A stretch of DNA of 64,000 nt from Prinsepia uniflora (GCA_032719365.1 CM064872.1:73100752-73164751), one strand, 5' to 3'. Positions 1-12,436 are shown, counted from the stretch's first letter. The notes: generated by a model from the letters alone, not told the origin. A program made the numbers and translations.

Positions 1-1444
1 TAAATAAATTGGGAAAAAATGAGAGTACAAATTAGGTCTCTGGAAAATATTTCTTAAATTAGGAGTGGGCACGAATCCGTTAAAATTGCTAATCGAACCG
101 CTTCAAACCGTTATTTATCCAACGATTTAGGTTTGACCGGGTAAAAATCAAACAGTTTGAGAATTCAAACTGTTCCGTTAGTAACGGTTTGGATTTGGAT
201 TTTCATTTTTAGAAATCCGTTAAATCCAAACCGGACCGTTAAAGAATATATTAATTTTTAAATATATTATTAATACAAAGTAAAAACAATAAAAATAAAA
301 GGATAACTAGATATACCCATATAAGTATATGTATACTCATATAAGAGTATAATAAAAGATTATTAAATAGTTTGTTTATTTGATAAATCTTAGTATAGTG
401 ATAATATTTGTAATTCAATACTTAGCAAGCTTAATATATAAATTTTTGAGTATTAAGTATTGATTTTTTTATATATCCTTATTTTTTATTTTTTAACGAT
501 TTTAAACCGTTTCGATCCAAACCAAACCGTTAATAACGGTTTGGATCAAAACAGTTAAATTTTTAATTTTAAAAAATCTAAAGCGTATCGAACCGTTAAA
601 ATTTTAACGGTTTGAATTTAAATATTATCAATATTCGTATATTCGTATTAAATCGTCCAGTATACAAGTAGGAGAGGAAACAAGTAGAATGAGGTCTCGA
701 ACAGGAGAACGGAGGTGACAAACTGACGCATAACCCATTGGAAAAATGGTTATGGGCCGGGGTCGATTGAATTCTGACCGGAAATATTCGGTCGTGGTGA
801 AGATGTAGGAAGGCTCCAGCCCAATTTCTAGCCTAAAGCCAACGGACTCATAAAACCATGCACGAAATGATGACTATTATTTGACTAAAAAATTGTCACT
901 TTGCAATTTGCATTCACATTTTCTTTATTATTTTTAGGGTTTTTACTTAAAATACCCTAAATTTTAAAATGAGTTTCATAGTGTATCTTAAATTTTATTT
1001 TATAACAAAGTATGGAAACTTAGTTTTCGTCTCTAAATATCAATTTTCTGTTATCTTTATTAATTGAATGTCAAATTCAAGAGCAAAATTATCCAATTCC
1101 CAATCCCCAATTAAAACTTTGTCTTCTTCAAATTTGAAAAACAAAAGTTTGCGATATAAGTACTCGATTTGGTGTTATTCTTACTTATGTTACTGTGATA
1201 TAGAAGATTTTAAGTTCAATTCTAATAGAAACTGATTTATATTTGTGTTTGAATTAGAGTTTCACGTGTTCGAATTTTGCTCATAAGTATTGTAATTTTT
1301 TTTATGGAAGTTCCATAACTTGTTTCAAATTCTATATAATTTCTAAATGAGTTTAAAATTAATATTTAATAACTCTTCTTCTGATTATAGTTGGCGTAAT
1401 TTTGATTATAAAAGGTTCAAGACTTCCAAATTCAAGTTATAAGA
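1..1444. other. AT-rich non-coding flank
   Basis: Low-GC DNA with no coding frame that resembles a protein. Bases 60-625 form a hAT-like repeat (separate entry). Bases 660-900 are of higher GC but unrecognised. The rest is simple AT-rich intergenic sequence. The first base of the S1 LTR follows at 1445. Confidence 0.7.
60..625. mobile_element. hAT-like non-autonomous remnant
   Basis: Starts with TAGGAGTGGGCACG, like the terminal repeat of many plant hAT-type miniature elements (TAGGGGTGGGCA-like). It then carries many direct and inverted copies of AACCGTT/AACGGTT around an AT-rich core. The expected inverted right end ending in CCCCTA is not visible, so the element is decayed or truncated. 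No transposase frame is present. Assignment to hAT rests only on the end motif and the sub-terminal repeat style. Confidence 0.4.
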
Positions 1445-2128
1445 TGACACGACTCATCCCAATCCCCCCGGGATTATTGCAGGATGTGCCATGCTCCCGT
1501 TTGACACAAAGTGTCAGACAAAGGATAACTCAAAACCTCAGCCGGTTAGAGGCTTCCAGAGCTCGCCAGGATCGGATGAGGAGTGTGATGTCTCGGTGTT
1601 TGCTATAGCCCGCACCCGTGATTAGCCTGAAGGGCATTAAAACCATTAAAAACTGTGAGTGGACGAAAATCAATAATTTAATAAAAACTCATTTCGTAAG
1701 AAGATATTTATGCCATTCACTAAAAAATATGCATGCATTCGAAAACTAGTAATCAAATCATTTGCTTAAATAAACCATTAGGGCTTTAGCCCAAAAACCG
1801 TAAATCCAAACATATGTGGGAACTCAGCCCAAAACCATAGAATACCAAAATCCGTAAATCCAGATCCAAGTGGGCCACTGCCCAAATCCATAAACACAGA
1901 AATACGATTTCAGTAAAATATATTTAAACCATCCTTGGCATCCCACATGCCTAGCGTCCTAGACGCTTGACGTCCCAGACATCATATCTCACGGTCAAAA
2001 CAACGCGTGCTGGCCGGGGTCTCTCCGGGTCTATATCTCTGACATCCCAGACGTCAAGTCATAACAATCCTGTTCGTGAGTCACTATACGGTCTGGTCGC
2101 TTCGTGTAGTGACCCCTCGCATGTAATG

Positions 2129-5120
2129 TGACAGGACCCACCCTTAATCCCCCAGGATTAAGGGCTAAATCCCGATCCCGTCTAACTTACGTGTGACATG
2201 AAGGCTAACCCGATGTCCAACCTTCATGCGACACGTAAGTCGGACAAGGGATTCTCGAGCCAACCATTCGAAAAGTAACCGGTCTTCTCAGAGTATACCG
2301 AATTACTGTGGATCGCGGGTGTGATGTCTCCGTCTCTCTCGATCAACGACCCGTGCAGCAACAACCTGGAGGGTATCGAAAACAAGAAAAGACTGTGAGT
2401 GAACAAAAATAAAGAATAAGTTTAAAAACAGTTCAATAAAACAATTACACTTTTACCCTCCACGCAAAAACCAATGCATGCATATCAAATTCGTGTCATA
2501 AAAACCATTCAATATTCCGGTTAAGCAAACCAGGTAAGAAAACAGAACACAGGTTCTTTTTTCCAAATCCCGGGCCTCAGCCCAAAACCATCAAAAAAAC
2601 ATTTCATCCGGGCATAGCCCAAAACCTCGGAAAACCATTATTGAAAACCATACCACATTTCCGTTCATCGAACCTGCTGGATCTATCCGAGTCTTTAAAC
2701 TCCCGTGTCTTTAAACTCAATCCAGGCCTCAATATAATCTGAGTCTTTAAACTCCCGAGTCTTTAAACTCAATAGGCCTACGGGGGAAATATCAATATCC
2801 GAGTCTTTAAACTCCCGAGTCTTTAAACTAAATCCGGGTCTTTAAACCCAATCCGGGCCCGCCCCGTCATATCATATCCGGGTCTTTAAACCCAATAACC
2901 AGATCCAGCAAATCCAATCCAAAACCGTTTGAAAACCATTTTCCATTTCCGAATCCGAATCCCCAATCTCATCAGGATCCCGAATCCAAACCCAGAACTC
3001 ATATCCATCTCTTTTCCAGATCCGAGTCCGCAACCATCATTCTGTAAGCCGGCATCCAGAATAACCATTTCGAACCCAAACCCGGGATCCACTTTCAAGT
3101 CCCGAATCGTTATCCGGAATTCCGATTCAAAAACCCGAAATCATATTTCTTAAAACCACTTCCTGATCTGGGCTTCAAGCCCAAAAACCCTTTTCCGAAA
3201 TCCATTTTAAATCATTGATATTAAATCATATTTCAAATCCCGACATTAAATCATTAAAACCAGGTTTAAATCACAACATCCATCAAATCTCGTAAATCGT
3301 GAAATTCCGTAATTTTCTTGAAAAACGTGCAAAACCGTAAACCATCAAGATCATAAATCAAATCATAGAATCACGTATAGAAAACATATAAAAACATATA
3401 TGCATGCATCAAGAGTTAGAAAACAAAGTCCACTCACAGACCATTCCAACGTCGCCTCGATACGCATGCACTTACGCCGTTCCCGGCCATTCCTCTATCC
3501 TCGACTTTCCCGAACTTGTCCAAATTCCATAACGAGGTCACTAACTACTTCACAAAGGTCATACTAAAATCCCATAATTTTTCCGTATTTTTAACTATTT
3601 TTAATCGATCCCTAAAACCTTCGGACATCCCGAAACATATCGAGACAATGTCCGATTGACTCGAAACCAGCGCCAAAATGTTTGTTACATCGATACGATA
3701 AAAAGTCGTGTTGACAACTTCCCCAGAAGAGCTGTCACGGGCCCTCACGCGCCGCCCAAAGAGGCTGCGCGTGGGAGCCACGCGCTGACACTGTTCACCT
3801 TCTTCAACTTGTGTTCAACCTGTTCAGTGAAGCCGGTCCAGCCGTGGATCGGCGTGAGCGGTTCTCACCCGTTTTCAGTCCGTTTTCCACCCTTCCTTCA
3901 CCATCAGTTTCGTCATACTCTAAGCAATCGATTCATGTAATTAAAACACGAAGTAAAGATCTAAAACTCACCTCCCAAAGCTCGAACAAAAACCCAAAAA
4001 AACCCAGTTTCGAATTCCAGCCACCCGTGGCCACCACTAAGCTCTGGTTCAGTCCGTAAGGTCCCTAACAACTTCTAAAGCTAATAGGACTAATATAATG
4101 AGTTGACAAATCACCAAACTTCACAACTTTTGATTTGAACCAATCGCAGGGGACTGAAACTCACCTTTCCTTCTGCTCGCCGCCGTGAGCTCCGCCGTGG
4201 TCCTCAGGGTCCCCAAAGCACTCCTTTGGTCCTCCTCCGTCCTTTGAACACCTCCACAAACCACGATTGATCGATTAAGGCAGCACCACCACCACGACTT
4301 CCTCTCTGTTTTTCGGGTTTTACTCACATCTCACACACCCAAACTCACTTCAGTTCAACCCAAACACTCACCAACCTCTCACTTCCCTCTGCTCACACTC
4401 ACTTGATCACCAAAACGCACACATTCACTGAACTGGGTCGATTTCCTCCCTGTTCTTCAGTCTCTGTTTCTCCTCAGTGGACGGTTTAAACAAGCCCAAA
4501 CAAATTAAATGGAACCCGTGTAGTGGCTAGAACCCACTGGAAAACAGCCAGGTGTCAACCTCCTGGTGGACCAGCCCCAAATTATCCAATAAACACTACA
4601 CACCTGTCCTTATCTGATTGGCACGCTTCCCAAGATGCAAAAGACCAAAATACCCATGTGAGTCCAAATTACGATTTTACCCTTCGCTTCCTAGACCCAT
4701 ATCTCACTCGTCTGATGTCCGATAAAGGCATGCCGCTTGTCGTTGTACTCAGGACGACGAGATCTACCTAACGGTCCTCGGTTTAAGTGAAGAAACATCG
4801 TCGTGCAAAAAGTCAACATTTGCCCATTTTTAACCAAATTACGAAAGTGCCCTCAACCTTCCGAACATCATAACTTCCTTCTCGGATGTCGAATTGGGCG
4901 TGCCACCTGTCTACGGACTCGTGACGTCCCGAACTACGTCACGGTCATCAGTCAATGCCCAATTGACCATTCGAACTAAAGTTAACTTTTTGGCCCATTC
5001 CATGGGCAAAATTGTCATTCCGCACCGACTGTCCAAAATTATCCCACTAATCACCGATTCTCTTCGTTAGTCCGTCATTAACCACTAATCTAATCCTGAC
5101 TCCCGGGACGGATCGTTACA
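2129..5120 (-). mobile_element. Solo LTR S2 nested in S1
   Basis: Minus-strand LTR of 2992 bp, TGTAACGATCCG at 5120 to GGGTCCTGTCA at 2129. It is flanked by TAATG (2124-2128) and CAATG (5121-5125). The uninterrupted homologue S8 reads AAATG at the same point, confirming the insertion site. Its U3 end carries two copies of the CCTGTC-TACGGACTC module (about 4730 and 4897). The middle has a run of GAGTCTTTAAACTC repeats. No coding sequence adjoins it. Confidence 0.85.
2690..2895. repeat. GAGTCTTTAAACTC short tandem/palindromic repeats
   Basis: Repeated units of GAGTCTTTAAACTCC with the variant GGGTCTTTAAACCC. Each unit is itself an imperfect palindrome (GAGT-CTTTAA-ACTC). The same block recurs in the related LTR S3 at about 14540-14685 and near 16440, so it is an LTR component and not a random satellite. 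Confidence 0.75.
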
Positions 5121-7339
5121 CAATGCATCGTGACTTCCCCAGTGTCCCAGACACTTGGAGAAGACCATCCACATATCCTTGTATTAAGATGGTATATGGA
5201 AAACCGTTTTATAAAACCATTTCAAAACATCTCAAAGGACCTTGCTTGGAATTTCCATAAAACCATCACAAATCCATAATTCCAAATCCTTTTAGGGTCC
5301 CCGACTTGAAATCACATTTATGAAACATAGGGTCCCAGACCCGAAATCACCTTTATAAAACATAATTGGGCCTCATGCTCGATTTTGTAATCCAACTGGG
5401 CTTCTAGCCCGATCATGCAAACCAACTGGGCCCCTGGCCCGATGCAGTACTCAAATCCAAATCCATTTATCTAAAGCCATTATGGGTCCCCGATCTGAAA
5501 TCACATTCATTAAACACAATTGGGCCTCATGCCAGATTTCGTAAACCAATTAGGCCCCCAGCCCGATCATATAACTTAAATAGGTCTCAGCCCGATTTCT
5601 CATTATGCCAAATGGAATATAAATCCAATACTTTTCAAATCAAATGGGTCTCATGTCCGAATTCATCTTTCCAAATCCAAAACCAGTTCATCAAACCATC
5701 AATGAAACCACAAGCACGTATAACACTGTATAAAGTCATAAACCTCCAAAATACGTGCAAAATACGTAAAACCAATCATCACAATCATCATCATAGAAAT
5801 CACATATATAAAACATATAAAACAGTTATGCATGCATCACAATTTAGAAAACAATGTCCACTCATAGACCGTCATACGCTACAGCCTCGATATGCGTGCC
5901 ATAAGCCTTTCCGAGCCACATCAATATCACCGGGACTTCCAAACCTATCCAAACCATACTAGAGGGTTACTAACTACCTTATTAACCTCTCATTAAATCC
6001 CCGTAATTTTCCCGAATTTTTAAACGTATTTTACATAGGCTTTAAACCTTCGGACACCCAAAACTACCCCGAAACGGTGACCAATCGACACGAAACTAGT
6101 CCCAAAATATTTGCTACATCGAAAGGATGATTTCATATGTTGAACACTTCGCCCAAAAATGTCCCACGCGCCGCCTAAAGGCGCTGCACGTGGGCTTCAC
6201 GCGTCAGCTACTGTTCATCTTCAACCTCAGGTGAACCGATCCGGTCCGATCCAACTGTGCAGCCAGTCCAACTGAATCGGCGTGACCGGTTCAGGCCAAA
6301 AACTCCTATGTTTTTGGTCTGTTTTCGTCCATTTTCAATCCTATAGCTTTGTCTAGTCCTATTCTATCAACATATGACTTCATAAACATGAAAACAAGCC
6401 AAGATCATACCTTCCCATTTGATGTTTGAACCGGCCAACTTTCCACGATTTCGGCCACCACTGTCCTTCCTTTTTGTCCTAAAATGTTTGTACAACCTCC
6501 ACAATTACTTTTCCATTAACAAAACCATTCAATCAACTCTAAAACCCAAATTCCAAATTTGAAAAACCAAACTCACCGTTCATGGCTTCGCCGGCCACCG
6601 TCCACGACGGCTCAACCCGTGGCTACCATCTTCTTCGTCTTACCTCACTCTCTCTTTTTCATTCACACACCAAACACAGATAATGGGGATTGAAGGGCTA
6701 TAGGAAATGGGTTCACGGTTTAGAACCTTCACAGGTTTTGGGAGAAAAATGAAGAAATGATCGTTGATGGTGAGGGAAAAATATCCCATCGTGTGGGGGA
6801 ATGGGCCAATCAAATGGGTGACAATTGTCACTCATCTGGTGGGTCCTTCCAGAAATTTCAACCAACCAAAACCTACCACTTGTCATCTTTTCTCGGCTTT
6901 CATGAATAGTGCCGTAAAATGTTCTAGACCCATAAATTTCCCATCAAACCTCCGATTTCGACGTGCAGCCTGTATACGGACTCGTGACGTCTCGATCTAC
7001 GTCTGGTCATCGATCAAAGTCCATTTTACCTCTCGAGTCTAAAGTCAACTTTTCGTCCAACTCCCAGGGGCAAAATCATCATTTCGCACCGTCCGTTCGT
7101 AATCTCCGACTAATTCTCGATTATTCGCACTAATCCTTAATTAGTCACTAATTAATCCCGAAATGTGGGACAGGTCGTTACATGAGACGTTTGAATTCGA
7201 TTGGCCAGTTGAGTACTTGATTAAAATTGTGTGCATGATAAATGTTAGAAATCTTTTATCTAATGCGTGTAATCAGTAGAATATTTTGAGGTATTTGTTT
7301 ATAGTTATGTTTCTTTTCCTAGATAGGCTTCCCACTTAT

Positions 7340-7427
7340 TGCGAGATTTTACTTGTTCCCAAAATTATTGGGTTGTATATATCCTATACGGTTTCCACTT
7401 AATAATATTCATTAGAAAATTATCCCA
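7340..7427 (+). repeat. C1 5' LTR (88 bp)
   Basis: Begins TGCGAGATTTTAC and ends TTATCCCA, matching the 3' copy at 33835-33922 base for base in length (88 bp). The primer-binding site starts 7 bp downstream. An LTR this short is unusual for a coding Copia element. Confidence 0.75.
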
Positions 7428-7434
7428 TTTACTA

Positions 7435-7443
7435 TGGTATCAG
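7435..7443 (+). other. C1 primer-binding site (tRNA-iMet)
   Basis: TGGTATCAG lies 7 bp after the 5' LTR. It is complementary to the 3' end of plant initiator-methionine tRNA, the usual primer for minus-strand synthesis in plant Copia and many Gypsy elements. Confidence 0.75.
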
Positions 7444-7530
7444 GGTATACCTAATTTTTTTTTTCTCCTTTTTTTTTTCCTTGAGAAAGCCTTCATGCTT
7501 CCCTTACTTTTGTCGTCCTAGCCATCCTCC

Positions 7531-8376
7531 ATGAACAAGGTCGACAAAACCTCCTTTTATGACTCTACTTCTGATGCATCGAGTCCTTATTTTGTTCATC
7601 ATTCAGACCATCATGGTCTTTTTTTGGTCTCCAAGCCTTTGAATGGGGACAATTATGCAACATGAAACCGTTCTATGCGTATTGCACTTATCGCCAAAAT
7701 TAAACTTGGATTTGTTGATGTAACTTTCGCCCCACCTTCAACCGCAAAACAACCTACTGAATATGCCCTTTGGAATCGCTGCAATCAAATGATGTTGTCC
7801 TGGATTCTTCACACTATTGCCCCCGAGCTTGTAGAAATCATCTGTTATGCCAACAACGCAAAGAAGGCATGGGATGACCTTCAAGAAAGCTACTCACAGG
7901 GCAATGCCCCTCGTATTTATCAAATTCAAAAGGTCGTTGTCTCAAATTCCCAAGGTACCATGCCAATTTCTTCTTATTTCACCCAACTCAAAAATCTTTG
8001 GAATGAACTGACGTCATATCGGTCACCATTACTGTGCACGTGCCCTAGTTTCAAACATACCGCTACTGAAAAGGAACAAAATCAAACAATGCAATTTTTA
8101 ATGGGCCTTAACGACTCCTATGGTGCTATACGTGTTCAAATTTTACTCATGAATCCTCTCCATAGTGTGCGTAAAGCATACTCTCTTGTGGTTAAATGAG
8201 AAAAATCGTGGGAACTTACCAGAACTTCTACTTTGTCTAATAATTTTTCTCTGGCTGCTGCAACTCATAGGATAAATAATTCTTGTCACCCCCTTTTGCA
8301 TTGCAGCTATTGTGAAAAAGACCATCACAATGTGGAGACCACCTATAAATTGCATGGGTTTCCTCCTGGACACCGG
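7531..8376 (+). pseudogene. Copia gag (C1), broken
   Basis: The first ATG after the primer-binding site is at 7531. The frame encodes a Copia-type Gag: a LNGDNYATW-like motif near residue 40, then the retrotransposon gag/UBN2 region (AWDDLQESYSQGNAPRIYQI), then a CCHC-like knuckle CSYCEKDHH near 8310. Gag packages element RNA in cytoplasmic particles. Two in-frame TGA stops break it: 7663-7665, where Trp is expected, and 8197-8199. The last Cys of the knuckle appears replaced by Thr (NVETTYKLHG). The frame is cut at 8377 by the S6 LTR, so protease is absent on this side. Confidence 0.85.
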
Positions 8377-9078
8377 TGATAGGCCTTGAATTGAACATTA
8401 CTTTATACATTTTATACTTATCTTTTAATATTAAAATGCCAAACAATTGGAGAAAATAATATATTTTGTGAGAAATGTACAAAATTGGATAGAGCTTGGA
8501 ATTTTGAGAATTTGGACGACAGAATCGTCTCAATCAGATTTATAATGAAAACGTTATGAGACCACCAAAATTCGTAATGCAATTCGATAGGGGACTACCA
8601 AATTCATCTTCAGCCTACTCTAGCCCAAATCCAAGTCCAACCCAGTCCAAATCCAATCCAGCCCAAAACTAGTGAAGCCCAGCCCGTGCTTCAGACCAGA
8701 CCAGCAAAATACTTCGGCTAACCCATGCCGAACCCCTCCCTTTTTCCTTCGGCACGCGTGTGTCGGAAGGTCATCAGCCCAACCCACTTGCTCGTCTAGT
8801 CCAATCCCGCATGTCACGCTGAGCCCACGCCGAACACCAAATACCCTTGTCAACGCCCGCACGCCAAACACCACCTACCAGTGTTAGCACCTGCACGCCG
8901 ATTATGCACGCTTGCTTAGCAGCTTCCTGTCGAGTTTCAGCCTGCACCACTTGCTCCAAACTGCCCAGTTTTCAGCACAGTTCAGCCCTAAAACTCAGCA
9001 AAAAATCCATCATTTCATCTTTATTTTTATTATTTAAATTGAATTTTATTTTCTAGCTTTTTTTAGTGGCACTTTCTT

Positions 9079-9086
9079 TATAAATA
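9079..9086 (+). promoter_or_regulatory. Putative LTR TATA box (S6)
   Basis: TATAAATA about 700 bp from the LTR start. The related LTR S4 has the same motif at nearly the same distance (15697-15704, minus strand), which supports a real LTR promoter in this family. Confidence 0.45.
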
Positions 9087-9555
9087 AGGAGGTCATTTCA
9101 TTGTTTTGGGACCTTCTTTTACACCTTTTTTTTTTTTTAGCTTTTCTCTTAGACTTTTTTTTTTAAGACTTTTGTTTTAGATACATTTTGACCTTTCCTT
9201 AAGGAAAACCCAGCCAAAATATTTTTGACGCAATTTTAGAGTTTAAGTATGAAGTTCTCGTGTTTATTCCTTCATCTTCACAAGGTTTCATCCACTGTCG
9301 AAGAATCGTGTGAATACCAATCCATGGTTTCCATCTACCTCGAAAGTGTAACATTTGCTCTCCATCTACTTAAACTCTTATTATTGTTATTGGTTTTATT
9401 TATAATTTAATATATATGTGGTATTTTCTTTATAATATTTGTAAGTATTGAATACAATCTCCATGTGTTTTACTTCATGAATTTTAGTTATTTCATACGT
9501 TTTAGTGCTTCATACTTCAATTTGGCGCTAAGTATCGGTCGCTGTCAGTGCACTT

Positions 9556-9676
9556 AGAAGAGGATTGAAGAGACTTAATGTTGATCGTAATCGGCACATT
9601 TAGTAAAAAAAATGTAAGGTGAATCATATCGTAACCGGCACATTTAGTAGAAGAGGATTGAAGAGACTTAATGTTG
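9556..9676. repeat. 28-bp direct repeat, period 93
   Basis: AGAAGAGGATTGAAGAGACT and the next 8 bases occur at 9556-9583 and again at 9649-9676. CGGCACATTTAGTA also occurs twice (9592, 9636). This local duplication sits directly at the truncated end of S6, next to the breakpoint with the G1 duplicate. Confidence 0.8.
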
Positions 9677-9688
9677 TCGTTTTAGTGT

Positions 9689-10024
9689 GAAACGACCGTG
9701 GATAAAACTAGTTGAGAAACCGCTCCCGGAAGGTCTCCCATGGAATGGTGTGAACGGTCCAGCCGGCCAGGACAAGGTTGTGCCACCATCGATAGGCGCT
9801 CCCATCCAGTAGGAAGGTCTCCAGTACGACACGCTCCTCCGGTGGACAGTGCATGACCTCGAAGATCCTCTCCCAGCGGTCAATCCACTGATGTGCTTCC
9901 TCGGGGTCAGTCCCCCACTAAAGTGCGTAGCACCCAGGCGCTGGGCCCGCTCAATGCTCGCAGTGTCTCCATTCCCTCCATTGCCCTCGTCAACACGTAC
10001 ACGGGGTTCACGTCGGGGAGGCAT
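9689..10024 (-). pseudogene. Gypsy gag N-terminal fragment (duplicate of 28322-28657)
   Basis: ATG at 10022-10024 (minus) starts MPPRREPRVRVDEGNGG, followed by SIERAQRLGATHFSGG, the conserved N-terminus of Tekay-type Gag. A one-base deletion near 9912 shifts the frame right after SGG. The shifted frame still holds gag codons for the CPPEERVVLETF and WWHNLVLAGW regions. The fragment ends at the duplication edge 9689. The same frameshift is in the partner copy, so the gene was already dead before duplication. The primer-binding site (10122-10133, minus) lies just upstream. Confidence 0.85.
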
Positions 10025-11395
10025 ATCCAACTGTTAAGAGACAAACAGGTTAAAAGACCTCGAAAGCGACCATGTACAATGTACAAACCGCTAACCTAGT
10101 ACTCTGACTGCTAATCCTAATGCTCTGATACCAAGCTGACAGAACCCGTCCCAATCCCACTGGGACCACTCGGGGACGTGCCCCGCTCCCGTCTGACAAT
10201 GACTCTAAACATACCAAAATTACCCTTAAATAAAAACTGAATACTTAAATAGATAGATAACGTACAACAACAGTGTTTAAAGCGATACTGTCAGACAAGG
10301 GATAATAAAATAACAACACGTGATCACAATAGTCAGAGTACATTATTCGGTGCTCAACCTACCCACAAGTGGGTGTACAGGTGCACAGCTAAGCAAACTA
10401 AACCTCTGCCTCCTTTTCCGGGTCCTCCTCCTTTATTTCCGTGTCAGGGTCTGGAGGGGTCAGTAAAACAAGAGTGAGTGGACCAAAAATAACAGTTTAT
10501 AAATCAATTTAAGAATAAAATAATCATAAGGTTTTACCCCTCCGTTTTCCAAATCTTGCATGCAGTGAAAACATAATGTTATAATGAAATCAATCCATAA
10601 AACCACAATAATAATCGAAAGGAGAAACTAACATATCAGTGCACTGTAAAACCCAACCCAAATGATGTCACGGTTCTAAGGCTACGCGTTGCCACTCAGG
10701 GTCTCACACCCGAGACTCTCTAGGTACATCAGCTCCCGGTATCCCGGTCACTGCCCGAGGTATATGAACATGCCTTCCTGAGAGTAAGCAGCCCAACGGG
10801 GGTCAACTCCACTCAGTCAGGGCCCCGTGACTACTCCAGGGTCCACCCAGGCCAACGACCCTCCCTGGAGGAGACAATATACACAGGTAGGAAAGTACAG
10901 TACAATAATAGTATAGTTTACCCTATGTCCCCCCGAAAATTCCACACAAAATCCACATATAATCCAGACGGGTCTCATGCCCAAAACATTGTAATAGCAT
11001 ATATAAACAGTTCACCTCAGACTCATCAAAATCATAAGTGGGAATAGTAAAATAGTATATGCATGCAAGCCTTTTATAAATCAAACAGCCCACTCACACT
11101 CGGTCCTTGCTGCTCAACGATCTCTAAAAACCTGTATTATTATACCTGAGAGTTACTTAAGGACCCTATAACATCAATACCAAGACCCTAGAACAGATCC
11201 GCCTCAAAATCGCATCCCGGGCACTATTCCCGGTGCTTCAAACCCCATTTTGACTAACTTAATGATCTCCGATCGACACGAAACCACCTCCATTGGATCC
11301 GTATCGTCGAAACCTTGAAAATGGTACCGGCCCCACCAAAATCACTATTCACACGCGCCCCAACGCGCCTGGTCAACGCTGCTACAGTATTGCTG

Positions 11396-11550
11396 ACGTC
11401 AGCAGTGACGTCATGATGACGTCAGCATGACGTCATCACTGACACTTGTCAGGTGACACATGGCATGTTCTGATTGGTCCCTGGTCTGACAATATCTGAC
11501 AGGATGACGTCATCCTGACGTTATAAGTGACGTCAGCATGATGACATCAT
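11396..11550. promoter_or_regulatory. Array of six TGACGTCA palindromes (bZIP/CRE-like)
   Basis: Six TGACGTCA 8-mers in about 155 bp, interspersed with TGACA/TGTCA half sites. TGACG/TGACGTCA is the known core for plant TGA/bZIP factors (as-1-like). The partner copy at 30029-30180 keeps the array. That the array controls LTR transcription is inference. Confidence 0.5.
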
Positions 11551-12436
11551 CATTGCTATAGTACCGGGTCAGCCCGTTTGACTGGAACCGGGTTGCCGTT
11601 GATCCACGGCTTGACCCGATTCCACCGTACGTTTCCGGCCACCATTTTCGACGAGGTTCATCCGTATAGGGTCGTCTAGGTCTGTTCTATGGTTCTACAA
11701 CCTCAAAACAGAAAGAAAACGAGAAGAAACTCACCAGTCCTTGCTGAACTTCACGGCCAGAAATCCGGTCGTAGTCTCCGGCAATCCACGCCGTCTCAAT
11801 CGTCCAAGACAATCCCAAACAGCTCGTCTCTAGCCCTAGGACATGTCCATAACCAAAGGATTGATTTCTATGCATTAAAACGGGTTGGTTCGAAACAGGG
11901 GAGTAAAAACGGGTTCTCTGGTTTTGGGCCTTACCGCCGCCGTAGCCTTCGTCGCCTGCTCAGTCGTGCTCCTGGGGTCCTCACGGTGTCAACTGGAGCT
12001 TCACTTGGGTCGAGGTGGTGAAAATGTGCGGTGTTGCTTCTTGGACCCGATTCCTCTGTGTTCCGGGTCTGAGTTTTGCACGGGTTTTTCAGGGCAGGGA
12101 AATGGATGGTGGTGGCTGGTGGTGCACGGTGGTGCTAAGGAGATGATGGTGGTGCTGTGTGTGGTCGGTTGATGGTGTGCAGGTTGTTGGTTTGTGCGTT
12201 TGGATCGAGAGAAAATGGAAAGGAAGGTGCACGGTTTAGGGGGGATGGATGTGTATGTGTTTGTGTTTGAGAGAAAAAGGGAGATGATCGTGCATGAAGA
12301 AGAAAAAGCAGACTAAAATGGAAGGCTGGGATGAGTTTAGGTAGAAAATCCAATGGCTAGGATTTAATGAGGCAAATAAATGAATATAAAATAGGTAAAT
12401 AGTTGTAAGGTTGCTTTATTGGAATAGTATGGACTT

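Larger units (their letters stand above)
1445..7182 (-). mobile_element. Solo LTR S1 (Gypsy/Tekay-like), interrupted by S2
   Basis: On the minus strand the LTR begins TGTAACGACC at 7182 and ends GAGTCGTGTCA at 1445. The flanks are TAAGA (1440-1444) and TGAGA (7183-7187), a 5-bp target-site duplication with one mismatch. About 2741 bp remain after removing S2 and its duplicated target. It aligns throughout with S8 (61084-63832), which is uninterrupted where S1 holds S2. No gag or pol adjoins it, so it is a solo LTR left by LTR-LTR recombination. Small frames inside it are not genes. Confidence 0.85.
8377..9688 (+). mobile_element. Truncated LTR S6 (same family as S4)
   Basis: Starts TGATAGGCCTTGAA exactly at the break in the Copia gag and runs parallel to the reverse complement of S4 (16427 to 14698). 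Shared parts include the AT-rich head, a TATAAATA at 9079-9086 and the CGCTGTC region near 9540. The last 400 or so bases of the family are missing: the sequence stops at the junction with the duplicated G1 block at 9689. No coding content. Its family is unclassified. Confidence 0.7.

Noticed and set aside
2690..2895. CRISPR-like array of regularly repeated units
   Set aside because: Units are short, irregularly spaced, palindromic LTR repeats in plant DNA, with no unique spacers of constant length.
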